Shown here piece by piece: positions 6,116-7,566 of a stretch of 7,566 nt of DNA. This DNA comes from Planctomycetota bacterium. Its GTDB lineage: Bacteria; Planctomycetota; Planctomycetia; Pirellulales; Pirellulaceae. The notes under the pieces were generated by a model, which was not told the DNA's origin, ran no database searches, and was given only the letters and a program-made list of their open reading frames with translations. The DNA is taken from NCBI GenBank assembly GCA_019347795.1, contig JAHWKS010000238.1, positions 1 through 7,566 of the forward strand. The letters run 5' to 3'. Each line of letters begins with the position of its first letter. The stretch's first letter is position 1. The position numbers were made by a program, and so were the translations under genes.

Positions 6116-6931
6116 ATGGCACGCCGTTCGATCCCTCCGATGCTTGCTCGACTTGCCGACCGCCTGATTCTCTGCCCCACGTGTGAACCGCTCGACGTGG
6201 ATGGAAAGCTTCGCTGCGCGGTGGACTTCGGCGGGGGCGCCTTGGAGCTGTGGAACCCGCAGGGGCGCGAGCTGCCCGCGGGAGAGGCGGACCTGTACAT
6301 CCTCAAGTTCGGCGGCGCCGGCAGCCGGGCGGAGCGGGCGACGGAGCATCCGGCCGAGGCGTGGCCGGAGTTGCAATCCGAGGTCTGGGCGGTGAATCCG
6401 CCGGGCTACGGCGGCAGCCCCGGCCGAGCCACCCTGCGAGTGCTGGCGGCCGCCGCCGATGCGGCGTACGACGCGGTGGCCTGCCGCGCGGGCGATCGGC
6501 CGATCCTCGTCACCGGCAACAGCCTGGGAACGGCGTATGCACTCTCCGTCGCGTCGAGGAAACCGGTCGCCGGGATGATTCTCCGCAACCCGGTGCCGCT
6601 GCGGCAGATGATTCTGGGCCGCCACGGCTGGTGGAGTTTTTACCTGGGCGCCGCGATGATCGCGATGCAAACGCCGCGGGAGTTGGACAGCGTCGCCAAC
6701 GCCGCCCGCTGCCGCTCGCCGGCGGTGTTCCTCGCCTCGCAGCGCGACCGTGTTGTCCCGCCCCGCTTCCAACAGCTCGTAATGACCGCCTACGCCGGCG
6801 ACAAGCGAGTCCTCAATCTCGCCGACGCCGACCACGCCGACCCACTCGCAGAGCACGAGGTGGAGCAATACCGCCGGATGCTGGATTGGCTCCGCGAATG
6901 CGCCCTCAATCGTCATCCCTCGCGAGAATAA
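6116..6931 (+). CDS. Alpha/beta hydrolase
   Basis: The only plus-strand gene, 271 residues from ATG 6116. The serine hydrolase triad is visible: nucleophile Ser136 in GNSLG (134-138), Asp211 in SQRDRVVPP, and His240 in DADHADPL. NPPGYGGS (94-101) fits the loop after strand 4 and YILKFGGAGSRAE (61-73) the oxyanion-hole region. No signal peptide or lipobox is evident, so it is probably cytoplasmic. The substrate cannot be told. In-frame ATGs at 6062, 6116 and 6140 are possible; none has a strong Shine-Dalgarno. The 6062 ATG overlaps the divergent gdh start codon and would leave no room for a leader, so 6116 is preferred. The 52 bases between this start and the gdh start must then hold both promoters. 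The 3' end overlaps the convergent lipoyl-like gene by 26 bases. Confidence 0.8.
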   Translation: MARRSIPPMLARLADRLILCPTCEPLDVDGKLRCAVDFGGGALELWNPQGRELPAGEADLYILKFGGAGSRAERATEHPAEAWPELQSEVWAVNPPGYGGSPGRATLRVLAAAADAAYDAVACRAGDRPILVTGNSLGTAYALSVASRKPVAGMILRNPVPLRQMILGRHGWWSFYLGAAMIAMQTPRELDSVANAARCRSPAVFLASQRDRVVPPRFQQLVMTAYAGDKRVLNLADADHADPLAEHEVEQYRRMLDWLRECALNRHPSRE

Positions 6932-7154
6932 CCCCCAGCGACTGGCCCGGCCGAACCGCCTCGTCCTCGCCAACCTGCCGCTCAATCAACACGCCGCCCA
7001 CCGGCGCGGAAACGTCCACCACCACATCGCCCGCCAGCAACTCCACCACCCGATCCCCGGCCACCACCTCCGCCCCGCGCTTCGCCAGCCAGACGCTTAC
7101 GGTAATCGGCGCCTCGCCGAGGTCCAAGTCGGGAGTAAGAATGGGACGTTGCAC
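6906..7154 (-). CDS. Small lipoyl/biotinyl-like domain protein without the acceptor lysine
   Basis: About 82 residues if started at GTG 7154. The sequence follows the lipoyl-domain fold: TPDLDLGEAPITVSVWLAKR for the first strands, GAEVVAGDRVVELLAG, then VVVDVSAPVGGVLIER, and a closing VGEDEAVRPGQSLGVI. In lipoyl and biotinyl domains the tight turn carries a DKA or MKM lysine that is modified; here that place reads LLAGDVVVDV and has no lysine (the only one from this start is Lys26). It is therefore either an unmodified structural or binding domain or a degenerate copy. No in-frame ATG exists: alternatives are TTG 7193 and TTG 7229, the last overlapping the upstream gene by 29 bases with AGGAAGAG upstream. 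GTG 7154 is chosen because it starts right before the conserved fold, but it has no clear Shine-Dalgarno. It probably shares a transcript with the upstream small gene. Confidence 0.68.
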   Translation of the reverse strand: MQRPILTPDLDLGEAPITVSVWLAKRGAEVVAGDRVVELLAGDVVVDVSAPVGGVLIERQVGEDEAVRPGQSLGVILARDDD

Positions 7155-7200
7155 GGCAACTTTGTCGATAAGCCAGCGGTCGCGAGAGAGCAAATGGAAG

Positions 7201-7509
7201 TCAAATCGTGTCGACGTCGCGCTCGACAATCAACAACTCTTCCTGCTTCAAATCGATTTTCAGTTCTTGCTTGAGCCGCGAGAGAAAGCGGCGAGCCACC
7301 CGAGGCTTAGAAGCGAGAACGCGGAAGATGACAATCTCATCGCGGTAGGTGACGTCTCCCATGGTCCAATAGCCCTCATTGGGCTGCGGAAAGAGGGTGA
7401 CGCCGCCAAATTGTTCGAGCAATCGGTGTAGTAAATCCTGCAGTTTTCTCGGTTCGATCGGGCTCCCATCGTTGTACGTCAGCGGAATGAAAAGATCATA
7501 TTCTTTCAC
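7201..7509 (-). CDS. Small uncharacterised protein
   Basis: About 102 residues from GTG 7509 (VKEYDLFIPLTYNDGSPIE…), or 112 from ATG 7539. I do not recognise a named family. The sequence looks like a compact soluble alpha/beta domain: YDLFIPLTYNDG at the start, an amphipathic helix PRKLQDLLHRLLEQFGG, a strand-rich middle with VTLFPQPNEGYW and EIVIFRVLA, and a charged C-terminal helix RRFLSRLKQELKIDLKQEELLIVE. There is no signal peptide, membrane segment or cysteine. The GTG start has GGAGG about 12 bases upstream and overlaps the presumed end of the preceding gene by 14 bases, a usual operon arrangement; ATG 7539 would overlap it by 44 bases. It lies 46 bases upstream of the chosen start of the lipoyl-like gene. 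Strong coding character, unknown function. Confidence 0.72.
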   Translation of the reverse strand: MKEYDLFIPLTYNDGSPIEPRKLQDLLHRLLEQFGGVTLFPQPNEGYWTMGDVTYRDEIVIFRVLASKPRVARRFLSRLKQELKIDLKQEELLIVERDVDTI

Positions 7510-7566
7510 CGGCGCTGGCTTCCTCCAGGTTCGGCGCATCCGCTTCGCGGCCCAGTTCGGTGAAGG
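7496..7566 (-). CDS. C-terminal tail of an unidentified upstream protein (partial)
   Basis: Reading into the window from the right edge, one minus-strand frame gives FTELGREADAPNL followed by EEASAGERI and a TGA at 7498-7496. The acidic, helix-like composition, mostly G/C third positions and the short overlap with the next gene's start suggest a genuine gene end. Only 22 full codons are visible, so the product cannot be named and the call itself is tentative. Confidence 0.4.
   Translation of the reverse strand, partial: FTELGREADAPNLEEASAGERI

Noticed and set aside
6064..6306. An 81-codon N-terminal extension of glucose dehydrogenase.
   Set aside because: The conserved protein begins MRALVITPG at 6063 with GAGGAG upstream; the extension is low in information and overlaps the hydrolase gene.
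5708..6985. A 425-codon minus-strand open frame across the hydrolase and the gdh start.
   Set aside because: It conflicts with the hydrolase triad on the plus strand and with the real gdh frame; the composition is Arg/Gly-rich and motif-free.
6250..7431. A 393-codon plus-strand open frame.
   Set aside because: Out-of-frame shadow of the hydrolase that runs on antisense to the two small minus-strand genes, with low-complexity Arg/Pro/Ser content.

Overview
The window looks like a GC-rich chromosomal segment of a planctomycete (phylum Planctomycetota, possibly the Pirellulales). The best evidence is a sigma factor of the form 'FATTRWSVVVAAG…DDAQDLTQAFFARLL' directly followed by a Ser/Thr kinase with an N-terminal CPxC/CPxC zinc ribbon. 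That pairing is a hallmark of planctomycete genomes. The lineage is inferred from protein style only; there is no rRNA marker here.

The strand is strongly biased. All genes but one lie on the minus strand. In their direction of transcription (high to low coordinates) they are: the last codons of an unidentified protein (7566-7496); a small uncharacterised protein (about 7509-7201); a small lipoyl/biotinyl-like domain protein that lacks the acceptor lysine (about 7154-6906); a zinc-dependent glucose-1-dehydrogenase-type enzyme (6063-4930); a saccharopine/lysine-6-dehydrogenase family reductase (4802-3681); an ALDH7 (antiquitin/AmaB-type) aminoadipate-semialdehyde dehydrogenase (3585-2044); an ECF-like sigma factor (2022-1279); and a transmembrane Ser/Thr protein kinase cut by the left edge (1185-1). 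The exception is an alpha/beta hydrolase on the plus strand (about 6116-6931). It diverges from the glucose dehydrogenase gene and overlaps the lipoyl-like gene tail to tail.

Two functional blocks can be read. The first is lysine catabolism: the reductase would form alpha-aminoadipate semialdehyde from lysine or saccharopine, and the ALDH7 enzyme would oxidise it to alpha-aminoadipate. No lysine-ketoglutarate reductase is present, so either the reductase is a true lysine 6-dehydrogenase or that partner is encoded elsewhere. The second is signalling: the sigma factor and kinase form a cassette only 21 bases after the ALDH7 stop codon. Two acidic positions of sigma region 2.2 are replaced (DAQDLTQA instead of the usual DAEDL.QE), which raises the possibility that the kinase activates the sigma factor by phosphorylation.

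Genes are tightly packed and no stretch over 300 bases is empty. The gaps of about 95 to 130 bases hold two perfect GC-rich inverted repeats (4873-4897 and 3619-3634) and a TATAAT box upstream of the lysine cassette. I saw no tRNA, rRNA, CRISPR array, transposase or prophage gene. The long plus-strand reading frames opposite the dehydrogenases and the kinase are antisense shadows typical of GC-rich DNA.
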